Positions 48,201-58,140 of a DNA stretch of 64,000 nt are shown here, piece after piece. The translations under genes were made by a program, and so were the position numbers. Numbering within the stretch: position 1 is the stretch's first letter; each line of letters begins with the position of its first letter. The notes beneath the pieces were generated by a model. That model worked only from the letters and a program-made list of their open reading frames with translations. It was not told where the DNA came from and made no database searches. Source of the DNA: Gonapodya prolifera JEL478 (Eukaryota; Monoblepharomycota; Monoblepharidomycetes; Monoblepharidales; Gonapodyaceae); assembly GCA_001574975.1 (NCBI GenBank), contig KQ965764.1:161256-225255 (forward strand), given 5' to 3'.

Positions 48201-48423
48201 AGAGGAAACACCCAGGATGTTCATTCCGTGAAATGATGGGCACGCGGGGAGATTAACGAAAGAGGTGTGATTTGGATCGAAGAAACAAAGGGTGACATGC
48301 ATACCCCGATGGCGATCAACTGTAAGTACGAAACCGACATCAATCGCAAAGCACAAAACGCACAGCCTTTTTAACTGGTTTGATTATAAGTCCCTGCTTA
48401 CTTTTGCGAACAGCGGCGGACAT
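45285..48423 (-). CDS. CUL3: Cullin-3
   Basis: Scaffold of CRL3 ubiquitin ligases, which pair BTB-domain adaptors with Rbx1. It starts MSAAVRKSKQGLIIKPVKKA (ATG 48421-48423). Then come TTNDIAFRETWQKLSQAITE, IYRKNNSQLSYEELYR, SAYNLVLQKNGSALYNGVRD and VVCMGMIRDILMYMDRVYV. The cullin core has LFRFIQEKDVFERYYKGHL, AKRLLLGKSLSEDAEKS and FKEFYMTRHSGRRLTWLTT. The neddylation site lies in EACVVRVMKARKSMEHNALV. A last exon after a T-rich intron gives KVYNYLA and stop at 45285. An acidic, Ser/Gly-rich insertion of about 70 residues (about 46800-47020) interrupts the cullin repeats after DYVKESIREVNETY and has no counterpart in human CUL3. The BTB-binding N-terminus and Rbx1-binding C-terminus look intact. 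Confidence 0.93.
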
Positions 48424-48495
48424 GGTGAGCTAGAAGGACATATATAATGGAAGTGCTGCAAGCAGGTTTTACACCGAATTTATATCTATTCTTTT

Positions 48496-50382
48496 CTACA
48501 AAATGGATCCGAATACCCGATTGTACCGCGCGATGGCTGTAAAATGATGCATAAGATTTCAGAATTCGTGGAAGTAAAAAGTCGCACTAACATGGTCCGT
48601 ATTCCTCATAATCCTGCTTTGAGTGGCAGTATGATGGGAAGTCACCCTTGAATACGATCATTGTCAAGCTCAACGCCACAGTGGAGCATCAAGACGCACT
48701 CACCGTACTCGCGAGGAGACTGCCGCCAAACCACACCGCGTATCTCTGCTTCTTGTGGCTAATCACGTTAACGTCCACTTCAGCTGCCCGCACCTGAGCA
48801 CCACCAAGACGCCTGGCAGCCAACTCCTCCGCTGTCTTTGTTCGCTGGTCAACGGACTTTTTGATGTCACGTTGAAGTCTTCGGCCAAAGTCTTTAAACA
48901 TCGTAGACCCTCCAGAGAGCACAATATTCTGAGCGGAAATTGATAAAAAAATTAAGGGACATTAAAGTATGAGTATTGCGTTTAGCCAAAAAAAGGCGTG
49001 AAGTCATCGATACCTTGTAGAGGCCTCTCCTAGTGTCAATAGGGCAACTTTGAATGACTGTGTCAACAACTTCGGGTAGCGGTGTGAGAAAATCGGAGCT
49101 GTAGATTTCAGGGTTGAAGAAGATCTCAGGTCCCAAGAAGCGTTCATAGCCGACGTCGACGTTGAAGGGCTGAGGCAAGATGACATTGGAGAAAGCAAAC
49201 TCATTTCACGACAGAAAGCAGGTATACCTTTCCTGTGACACTGTGTTTTCCTTCGTAGGACTTGATGAATTTGTCAGCTTCAGTCTCGTATCTCCGGAAC
49301 TCTTTCACAATGTCGGGGCATACGTAAGAATACGCCTCTTTGATCGCTTTGGCAGTTTCAAGTGCTTGCTCTGGAGGAATCTGCGGCTCACGGTCACGCA
49401 GAAGTTGCTGGACAAAATATGTTATGTCACGTCCGGCAATGGGGATGTGCTTGATGGAGGATCCGACAACAAAACCTTCAGCCTAAGTAAGAGGAAGACG
49501 AGGCTCAGTAAAGTGCAAGAAGAGCGCGTGTACCTCGGAAACAAAATTGGCAGATACTCACTACAGGAATGACATGTGTCACCCCGTCTCCCGCATCAAT
49601 AACAGTCCCCGTGAGCGTTTGTTCCTTCACATTCTTGTCAGCCCAAGACGCCGCAAGAGCAAGCACGGCTTGCACTGCGATGTAAAGGCCCTTGATACCA
49701 AACGATTCAAACATAATCTCCGCCGTGTACTCCCGATTCTCGGGAGCGTTGAGAGGAGGTTCTGTCTAGAGGAGAAGGCCAGGTCAAATTACGGACCGTC
49801 AGAGCGCGGCTGAGCTTTTCACTCGTTTTCAGAACCCTCCTCCCCTGGCCCCGGCAATTGGAAACTCACCATTAGAAAGTAGTGATCCTCAGGCTCACAC
49901 CTCATGTATTCGAAAATGCACGCCTGATGAAATTTCTCCATAAGATCCCAATTGTCAACCTGTCCATGCTTCACTGGGTATTGCAAGTCGTACGACTTTG
50001 CATTTGCGAATGCGTCGTCTCCAATATAGAAGTCAAGGTCATCGATGCCACGTTTTGTCGCAACATTCTGACTGGGTTTAACGGCTATGGCAGTCGGTAT
50101 GATATACTGAGGGTCGTTGTTGCCGGCATATCCCAACTTCGTATAGCTGAGTGTTGCAACGTTGGAAAGCGGTTTTCATCCACGATGCGAGCAGGATCAA
50201 TTGGGTTATATTGATCAGAACCAGTTCCGTCACGTGGACATTTCATTTTCCATTGTTGTCAGAGTGGTGGCACAAAGGGGATGGCACATGAATGAAAGAG
50301 TTGAAGGATGGGACAAGAAATAATCAGGGACGCACCCAGTACCGTTATCGATCACGACTGGTGGCGGATACACTCCCGACAT
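48496..50382 (-). CDS. ARP3: Actin-related protein 3 (ARP2/3 complex)
   Basis: With ARP2 it forms the template for branched actin filaments. It starts [16 protein letters not shown] (ATG 50380-50382), split by a first intron. Next are [79 protein letters not shown] and [20 protein letters not shown], with the second phosphate-binding loop D-A-G-D-G-V. Later come [40 protein letters not shown] and [12 protein letters not shown]. The last exons give [19 protein letters not shown] and [12 protein letters not shown], ending at 48496 and matching the ARP3 C-terminus. There are about eight introns. Its start codon faces that of PEN-2 across 116 bases. Confidence 0.95.
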
Positions 50383-50498
50383 GGTTGAAATGGAGAGTGG
50401 GTTGAGGGAGACGGCCAGTGCAGTTCAGCCGGCCGGTAGTTGCGGGCTCAAATCTCAGCAGTTAACCTTCCCCCAGCTCCGCGAGCTTCCCGCAAGCA
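50383..50498. promoter_or_regulatory. Shared divergent promoter, ARP3 / PEN-2
   Basis: About 116 bases separate the opposite start codons. It contains a palindromic GCCGGCCGG block near 50429-50437. Function of the block is unknown. Confidence 0.5.
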
Positions 50499-50980
50499 AT
50501 GGGAAAATTCGAAAAGGGTCCAGCAGAAGACATACTCAGCGTGTGCAAGAAATGTGAGCTTTGATGGCTATTGATGCGGCGTTTGTCTCTACAATTCGAA
50601 AGAACCACCACCTCCGGTCTTCCAGTCTTCTTTGGAGGATTCCTATTCCTTCCTATACTCTGGTTGATCAATTTTGTGTACATGTACCCGATCATTCGTG
50701 CGCGAAATGATCTCTCTCACGATGTCCGCAAATGTAAGGGATGGCAAAATGTTGGTCGCTCCGGGAAGACTGACATGTTCTTTGAACTATTCCAATCCTT
50801 TCATCTACGGAATATAAATTAATGCCAAATCTCATTCGTCGAGACGCGTTCTTATCACTGGCTGGTGCAGTGTTGTGGCTCCTCATACTCATCACATGGG
50901 GTATCATTTTTGAGACACAACGCGACGTCTGGGGAGTGCGAGGGGACATGTTATCGGTGGTAATACCAAAGGGCCGATAG
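50499..50980 (+). CDS. PSENEN: Gamma-secretase subunit PEN-2
   Basis: Smallest subunit of gamma-secretase, the intramembrane aspartyl protease built on presenilin; PEN-2 triggers presenilin endoproteolysis. Three exons (50499-50553, 50626-50733, 50844-50980) total 300 bases and encode 99 residues against 101 in human. The N-terminus is MGKFEKGPAEDILSVCKKF, then the diagnostic FFGGFLFLPILWLINFVYMY. The second membrane segment is AGAVLWLLILITWGIIFE, and the end is RGDMLSVVIPKGR, matching the D-Y-L-S-x-x-I-P-x-G tail needed for complex assembly. Splice ends are GT/AG and keep phase, although the last acceptor (CGTCGAG) is weak. Identity is well supported; presence of the other three subunits cannot be judged here. 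Confidence 0.88.
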
Positions 50981-51226
50981 TGACTGGCATTCGTCACATT
51001 GTGACTTTTCCAACGCTTGCACGTTAAATTACACCTATTTTGTACCGTTTGATCCAGTGTTTGGCCTTGCAAGAACGAATTTTGATGGCATACTTCAGAT
51101 GAAGACCTTCGTCGGCAAATCGCGGAGCCGGGTAATCCGCCCAGGGACATACCGCAAAATCTGAGAAAACTTCTGAGAATTTCCAAGGTTTCTTTGACGC
51201 GACCAACCCCATCGAGATATAAAGGG

Positions 51227-52830
51227 ATGCAGGTGGAACTACGAGCTCGGCGGGAGCGACCTACCACCCCAAGCGAGCCAAGAGAGCGAGATTCGACTCG
51301 CGCGAGCTCGCCAGCTCCTCGTTCGAAATCGCGAGTTCTCCTCCCCGCCAGTCTCATACACCGTCGGAAGCCATCTACTCCCTCCTCGCCACCTCAAAAT
51401 TATGCGGAGCTTCCCGTTCGATCACGAACAGAACTCAGCTTCCCTCAGAACTCTCGCTCTCCCCCGCCTCCTCTTTACGAAAGCCTCGACCACCGCGGCG
51501 CTATTCCTGACCGTCCTCGTATGCACAGAGCATCCACTGATGCGAAGATGTCGACTAGGATCGCGTTTCCGATAGAGCGCCAATCCTCTTTTGTCTCAGC
51601 TGATCGGAAGTCACCGGAAACGATGTTCGCTGAGCTTCGACTTGGCAGAGAGTCTCGAAATGAGTCTCGCGCTGTTCGGGAACGTCGAGTTGACAGCGCC
51701 TTTCACTTGGAGGAACCAGAGAACGACTACGGGGAGTACAGCGAAGGAGTTGCCGAGCATTTGAATAAGCTTGACGAGCTCAGTAACCGGATAAGGAAGA
51801 CACTAGAAGAAGTGGACTTGGACTCTTTGATAGGTGAGTGATCTTTCGTTGGGTGGAAACTTCGTTTGCCATCTCAACCGATTCCCACACTTGATGTTGT
51901 AGTGGAACCTAATGGCCGTGATGACTACTCGGAAGAGAGCAGTGACGCTTCTGACACGGAAGTTTCCTTACCATCCAGCGTGTTGGGTCGAAGCTATCAT
52001 GACACCCTCGCCCGACGTTCGCCTCGTCCTGTTGGCTGGCCCCTCCGCCAGGACGGCCGAAGCCGAACAATTTCTGAAGGAGGTGTCCCGGCAGTGTTAT
52101 CACGTGAACCATTAAACTCGCGCACGCTCGAACCCCCTGCCAATGCATTTTCGCGACTGGATTTCCTCACAAAACAGATCCGTAGCACGCTGGAAGATGG
52201 GTCGAAAATAATAACCTCCAATGAGCTCCAGGTTGCTCGACTCGAACGGGATCAGCATTATGCCGAGTTAGTTCGATTGCGAGATGAGAACAAGGTGCTT
52301 GTGGATCGCTTGCACTACTTCCGGGAAATCGAGGCAGAACTTTCCAAAGCAAAGGATAGGATTCGAAAACTGGAATCCGACGTGAATCGGGAGGTTGGTG
52401 TTCGCACAGAGGATATTAAGAATGAGCTTGCAACTTTGCGCCGTGAATTGGACATTTTACGCAAGCAAAGGGAAGAAGAAGCGATTGTGCGGATGAGATT
52501 GGAAGCCGAAAATGCAAGTCTCAGAAAACATCGAGAGGAGATGGCTGTAAAGAACAATGAGCTGTTCCACTCTCGACTCAAACTCCGGAGTGAGTTGGTC
52601 AAAACCCAACATACTTTGGAAGAGCGGGAGAAAGAGCTGGTCGTGGTTAAAACAGAGTTAGAAAGTGAGCGAAAGCGTTCGAAGGCTCTCGAAGACGAAC
52701 TGGAGGAGGAGCGGAAGAAAACGGACACCCGCGAAGGATGGATGCCTTCTGTCACGTGAGTACAGGAGGTTTGAGACAGACATTTGAGGCAAAAGCTTAC
52801 AATTGGTGTTGCAGAGGATTTTGGGGATGA
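51227..52830 (+). CDS. Coiled-coil protein of unknown function
   Basis: Not recognised. The ATG at 51227 (MQVELRARRERPTTPSEPRE) opens a Ser/Pro/Arg-rich disordered head of about 150 residues. A short conserved-looking piece, EHLNKLDELSNRIRKTLEEV, ends exon 1. After a 65-base intron near 51834-51901 there is an acidic/Ser-rich stretch and a second related piece, SRLDFLTKQIRSTLEDGSK. A continuous coiled coil of about 170 residues follows, from LQVARLERDQHYAELVRL to about 52710. The two L-D-x-L-x-x-x-I-R-x-T-L-E pieces look like an internal repeat. A stop can be read at 52757-52759, or after a further intron at 52828-52830. It is co-oriented with PEN-2. It could be a centrosomal or cytoskeletal linker. 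Confidence 0.65.
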
Positions 52831-52887
52831 ATTTGAATATATGCAGTACCGTACAGTTTTGTCACCACGGTAATTGTATATTTTATC

Positions 52888-54927
52888 TCACTCATGCGAT
52901 AATTGCGAAGTAGTATATGTGTTTTGCGAATAGAGGTGATGGTTGAACTCCTCTGCCATTGGTTCCGGCAACAATGACAAGTTTCCTGTGGGAATATGTG
53001 TTTGCACCGACGGATTTTGACCGAATGTGGTTAGGTATACGAAACGAGGCTGCTGTTGTTGGAAAGCGTCCGTGGAGGCCATATTCGAGATTTCCAAAGG
53101 GATTTGCTGCTGGTGGGTAGCCGCTTGCCACTCTAAAGGTGGCTCCATGCTACTGGGCTGTGTCGCGGCGAAGACATACTGTTGATAAGATGGCATGAGA
53201 AACAAAGGGGCCGTAGGGAGAACGCTTCCAGTGGTGCCTGGTCCAACAGATGTTTGTAACGGAACACCGACATTGGCAACTGTATTTTGGGCTGCGGTTT
53301 GTTGTAGGGCCTGTGTCAGACTGTCTCTTCTCCCCCACGGGCGCCCTCCATCAGAAACATGTCGAGTATGTACATTCCGATGTTCCGCGCTGTCACCGCA
53401 CTGTTTCATCACATGCCGATTAAGACCATCAGAGCGAGTGAAACGCTTGAAGAGGATGGTGAAGAGCATTTTACAGTGGAATCTATAAAGAACCCAAGTT
53501 ACCTTGTGACAGTGAGGGCATTCGTCTGATTGAGTCACATCAAGCCACCAAACAAGCCAGTCAATTTTTCTGTTCAAAACCACATTCGCTTCACACGTAC
53601 ATGGCATTTCACCGGAATGGATCCGGGCATGTCTTGTCATGTCAAATTTTCGAGCGAACTGGGCGAGTTTTCAATGGGATTTCGAAAGATAAGTGCTAGC
53701 GATAGAGCTTTTACCTTCGCTTCACAGTATGGGCACGCATGAGGTCTGTCTCCTGCGTGGAGACTCTCATGAGCTCTCAGATTCGATATTCTGAATACAA
53801 AGAAAGGCAATGGTTGTTTCAAGGACACTGAATAAATCAACGTAAAATAGAGCTGACCTGGCGAAAACCTTCTTGCAGTGGGTACATGGATACACTTTAG
53901 TGCCGTCGTCTTCTTCCGTGCCGCTCGTAGTTCCATCACCACTTAGTGCGACAGACAGGTCGGGGCTACTTGATGACGACGCGAGGGTATTTCTGGGAGC
54001 TGCACCAAGTTGGGACGCCGTTTCGTCGACGTCTTGTCCGATGTAGGCCGGGTTCACGTGAGAGAACGATCTGGAGTGCCTCCGTGCAGTCAACTTGTCC
54101 AATACTGATGTCACCCGAGCAGTGTTCTCCTCTTTACGTCGCTGACGGCGTACGTTGGATCCTCTAATGGCCAAACGAGAAGTTTGCTCTGAAATTTCGG
54201 CGGAAGATGACCGCGAGAGTGTCATCGGGTCTTCATTGATTGAGGGTGGTGTTGGGGAAGGATCGTGGAATTGTGCCAACCTGGCTGTAAATGAGATCAC
54301 GTTTTACTTCCGTTACTGAGCTCGATTGGAGTTACACACGCTCACCTGCACGAAGACTGTCATTCAGCGATTCAACAACACCGACAGACAGTGGAACAAG
54401 TGCAAATTTGGGTGTTGGGTGCTGAACGAATTCAAACGCCAGCTACATCAGAAAAGTGACAAAAGTAGTCATTTCATTTCCCTTCTACTACTCACATGGC
54501 TCGATTCCGATGATTCCATTGGATTTGAATGAAATACTTCGGGTTGGATTGTTTTGAATAACCCTGCTGCTTGTGACGCACCCAACGTATCATTTAAATT
54601 CATTTCCATTTTTACGAAAGGCGCGGTGGTGGGAGACAACGGTGCAGTCTGAGCTTGCTCGGTGCTTTGAACCCATGGCAGTTGGTCCTGTAGGAACCCG
54701 TCCTCCGGAGATACCACTGCGGTCGTGGGTGAAGTTGCCGCAGAATCGAAATCCATTTCGAGATGCAGGTCTTGGATGGCTCTTAGGTGCGAGGTTGGGG
54801 CCTGGTTTAAGGGTGATGATGATTGACTTGTTTTCCATGGGGACAACTTGTCCAGCACTAAGACGGGGCTTTGTATAAGAGACCTTGGATCATCAGGGTC
54901 GATTGCGGTAGGAGAGGTGGAGCTCAT
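52888..54927 (-). CDS. C2H2 zinc-finger protein, probable transcription factor
   Basis: Three adjacent fingers in a long disordered protein. It starts MSSTSPTAIDPDDPRSLIQS (ATG 54925-54927), with an acidic, Ser/Pro/Gln-rich N-terminus typical of activation regions. Finger 1 is CTHCKKVFARISNLRAHESL then His; finger 2 is CPYCEAKFARKFDMTRHARI then His; both are C-x2-C-x12-H-x3-H. Finger 3, CPHCHKRFTRSDGLNRHVMK then Gln-Cys, has Cys as the fourth ligand. The linker to finger 2 is the standard H-A-G-D-R-P-H type. A basic region near RRQRRKEENTARVTSVLDK precedes the fingers. The C-terminal 150 residues are Gln/Pro-rich. Introns cut within fingers 1, 2 and 3. DNA target unknown. Confidence 0.8.
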
Positions 54928-55162
54928 TTGCGATCGAACAACAGCAATGTGCAGTTGCGACGATCGGCGCTCTGTGGAATTGCCTTCGCAAAGGCACCAC
55001 AAGTCCCACAAGGGATACTTCGCTGGACATCGCTGGAGCTCTCTTAATGTAAATCATATGGTACAAAACATGTCAAAATTCAATGTGAATGTAAAACTCT
55101 GCTTGAAGTTCTGCTCATAAATTATCCGAGACGTTAAAATCCCCACCGGAAGCGGCGTTGCA
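54928..55162. promoter_or_regulatory. Divergent spacer, zinc-finger gene / katanin p80
   Basis: About 235 bases between opposite start codons. No distinctive motif was seen. Confidence 0.4.
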
Positions 55163-57992
55163 ATGGACAGACGTGCATCACGTCTCTGTAAGTTGAAGAC
55201 TTACAATTGACTGTCACCGAGTGGGGTCGACTCACAATGTGGTCGTTCCTTCCCTCCTCTTATCTTCCAAATCTCCCAACCTTCTGATACATCCCCACTT
55301 GCCACGTTTTCCTCAAACCGTTGCATTAGATGAATTTTCCTCGGATTCATCCGCGATTACATGTCTTTCCATCGGGAGGAAGTCTGGACGGGTACTTGTT
55401 ACTGGAGGCGAGGATCGAAGGGTTAATTTGTGGGCAATCGGCAAACCCCAAGCAATAATGGTCGGTAAATTGAATTGAAGCCTTGAGCCCAGGTGTTGAG
55501 AACCACCTCAAACGCGACCCGTCATCCCCATACCGTTCCACAGTCATTAGTTGGTCACACTTCTCCAATAGAGTCCGTTACCCTCGACTGGCCAGAAGAA
55601 ATCGCAGTCGCTGGAGCTGGGAACGGGAGTATCAAGCTGTGGGACCTCGATCACTCCAAAGGTGAGTATCCGCGCGGTTTACCTCATGAGTTTGCCAATT
55701 GGCCATTATAACTCCAACTTGTATTCCAAGTCATTAGGACACTGACGGGTCACAAACCTACATTCCGAGTCGGTGCCTTGGAGTTCCATCCTTTCGGGGA
55801 ATTCTTTGCGTCTGGTTCCGCAGATGCAACCTGTAAAATCTGGGATGTTCGACGAAAAGGCTGTATCCAAACATATCACAATGACGATGCAATCAGCGTA
55901 TTAAGGATCAGTCCAGATGGGCGGTGGATAGCGTGTGGAGGAATGTCAGGAACGGTGAAGGTAAGGTGTTTCGAATACCACGTAATTTTGAATGCTAAGG
56001 CAACGAACTCGTTTTTTTCAGATTTGGGACATGACGGCTGGCCGTCTTCTCCGTAATTTCTGCGACCACGTACTCTCTGTAACATCTCTCAGCTTCAACC
56101 CTGCCGAGTTCTCAATGGCCAGTCTTTCCATCGACCAAACCCTACGAGTGTATGATCTGACAAACTTCGAGTCTATTGGAGTTGGGAGAGTTGAAGGAAA
56201 GCCTGGATTACTTGAGTTTTCCGGTAGTGGAAGTACAATGTTGGTGGCTACATCCACTGGGGTCCAGGTTCGAATCCCCCCTCTCTGCAAATCGATGGGG
56301 GTTTCCTCTCATTTTTCTCTAGACGTGGGCTCTGGATCCCACGCTTCCTCTTGGCAGAATATCTATTCCTTGGGACACCACTTCTGTGCCTGTCTCACCT
56401 GGTATCAGTACTGGCACTCGACCCTCGCATCCCACGAACCCGCAAACACTACCTATTGCACCTGTCGCGGACATGAAGATTGTATCTGATGGTAACGGCC
56501 TTGTCGCTGCAACTCTCCGGCACAACAGTGTCAGCGTCTGGAACGTTGACTTAAGCGTAGGTTTTACTTGCGTCCCAAATCAAGCGTCGGTGCAGTGTCT
56601 TCACTTTTGTGCGCCTCTTCCAGGAAAGGGTGCCCATCGGTGAATGGCGCGACGGAGAAACAGGTGTTGACCTAAACCCTGAAAATCGCACATCCGTTCT
56701 TGCAAAGTCATTCAGTTTGCGAGCGGATACTGTGAAGATCAAAGAGGTTGATTCATCCAAAGGAGGATATGACCCAGATGGCGTTGTGGGTGAAGAGCGC
56801 GTGGGGCATCAAACTTCTGCAAAGCGTGAGTTTTGAGGGACGTGTCTTTCGAGGTGTCATTGTCGTTGTGAGGGGAGCTGATCCTAGTGAATTTTGGGCG
56901 GTTTAGGCCGAGAAAGTGGGTGGAGGACGCAGATTTATTCGAATTCTCGAGAACCCATGAGACCACAAGCTCTGGAGGTTGGGGAACAAATGGTCGGAGA
57001 TCCCTTTGACAACACAAGCTCGGAGATGACGGCTGAACCCCAAATCATCTCTCACGAAAATCCGGACCTATTGTCCTCTGCTCCTCCACCAAAGAATTCC
57101 CTCGTACCTGAACCCGCAAGATTCGAACATTCTAGAAAAGAACTCTCCTCTACTAGATCGACAAGCGCTTCCTCAAATCCTCAGCAAAATACATTTGATT
57201 CGGCGGTCCCACCTTCATCTCATGCGCAAGCGAACGATGTGGAGGAGCATGGACCATGGACAGATACTTCAACACTAGCATTACGTGCTCTGTCAGAAAG
57301 CCGAGAATCCACTTCCAAGATGCGCACCCATGTCCTCCTCATGAAAGAAGACGAAAACGAACCCCAGGCCTCAGATTCTCGACTTGAACTACAAATGTCT
57401 AGTCTGGATATTTTTGATGCACTCGAGTACCGTCATCATTCGATTCTCGCAACTCTGACGAATCGCCTAAGCACTCTACGGCTAATTTCACAGCAGTGGG
57501 ATGTCCAGAATTACGGACCTGCGGTGGAAACCGCTGCACGAGATGCTGATCTCGCTACTTGGCGGGACATAGAAAATGCAATTGTCATGAATCCTCAGGG
57601 TTTGAATCTTGACACGTGTTCCAACATCTTGCCAGCGGTTGTAGCGGGTCTTCGGGAGCCTGGCGATGAGTGGGTTTCGTGATTTGTCCCAAGGCTATCT
57701 TGAGTAAATGAATGTTTGTTCGCTGCACAGATTTATTGCGACAGCTTGCGAGATAACGAAGGTACTTGTGCGAAATTTCGGACAAGTAATCGTGTCAAAT
57801 ATCAATTCAGGGGTGCAAAGGTCACCTGGAGTCGACTTGAATCGAGAAAAGCGTGTGGAACGATGCACCCGATGTTATAGACACTTTAGAGATACCGCGA
57901 CAGCTCTGACACAACGATTGGAGCAAGGTGTTGGCGGATCACGGGTGGAGGAGACGTTAAGAGAAATTTATGAATATTTCAGTTTCGTGTAA
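55163..57992 (+). CDS. KATNB1: Katanin p80 WD40 regulatory subunit
   Basis: Targets the microtubule-severing AAA ATPase katanin p60 to centrosomes, spindle poles and basal bodies. The proposed ATG at 55163 (MDRRASRL) is joined by an intron to the N-terminal WD40 propeller. The propeller shows [20 protein letters not shown] then [60 protein letters not shown] and [20 protein letters not shown] disordered Ser/Pro-rich linker (about 57000-57380) leads to the con80 domain, which binds p60: [39 protein letters not shown] and [20 protein letters not shown]. The order propeller, linker, con80 is diagnostic. About eight introns. The first exon and start are the least certain part. Confidence 0.88.
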
Positions 57993-58140
57993 CAACATAA
58001 TATTGAAGCTTTTGTTGCAGAGAAGGGGGATTTGTTAAAACAATAGGTAAGAAGGAAGTGAACAAGGAACGAAAGTAAACCTGCACTTCACGAATCTTGG
58101 TAAAGCCCCCCTCATTTCCACCAAGAGTACTCTATCTGTC

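Noticed and set aside
56268-56278. Exact tRNA B-box-like sequence GGTTCGAATCC
   Set aside because: No acceptor or T-stem pairing flanks it and no A box lies upstream. It falls at the edge of a katanin p80 exon, where it is part of a splice donor.
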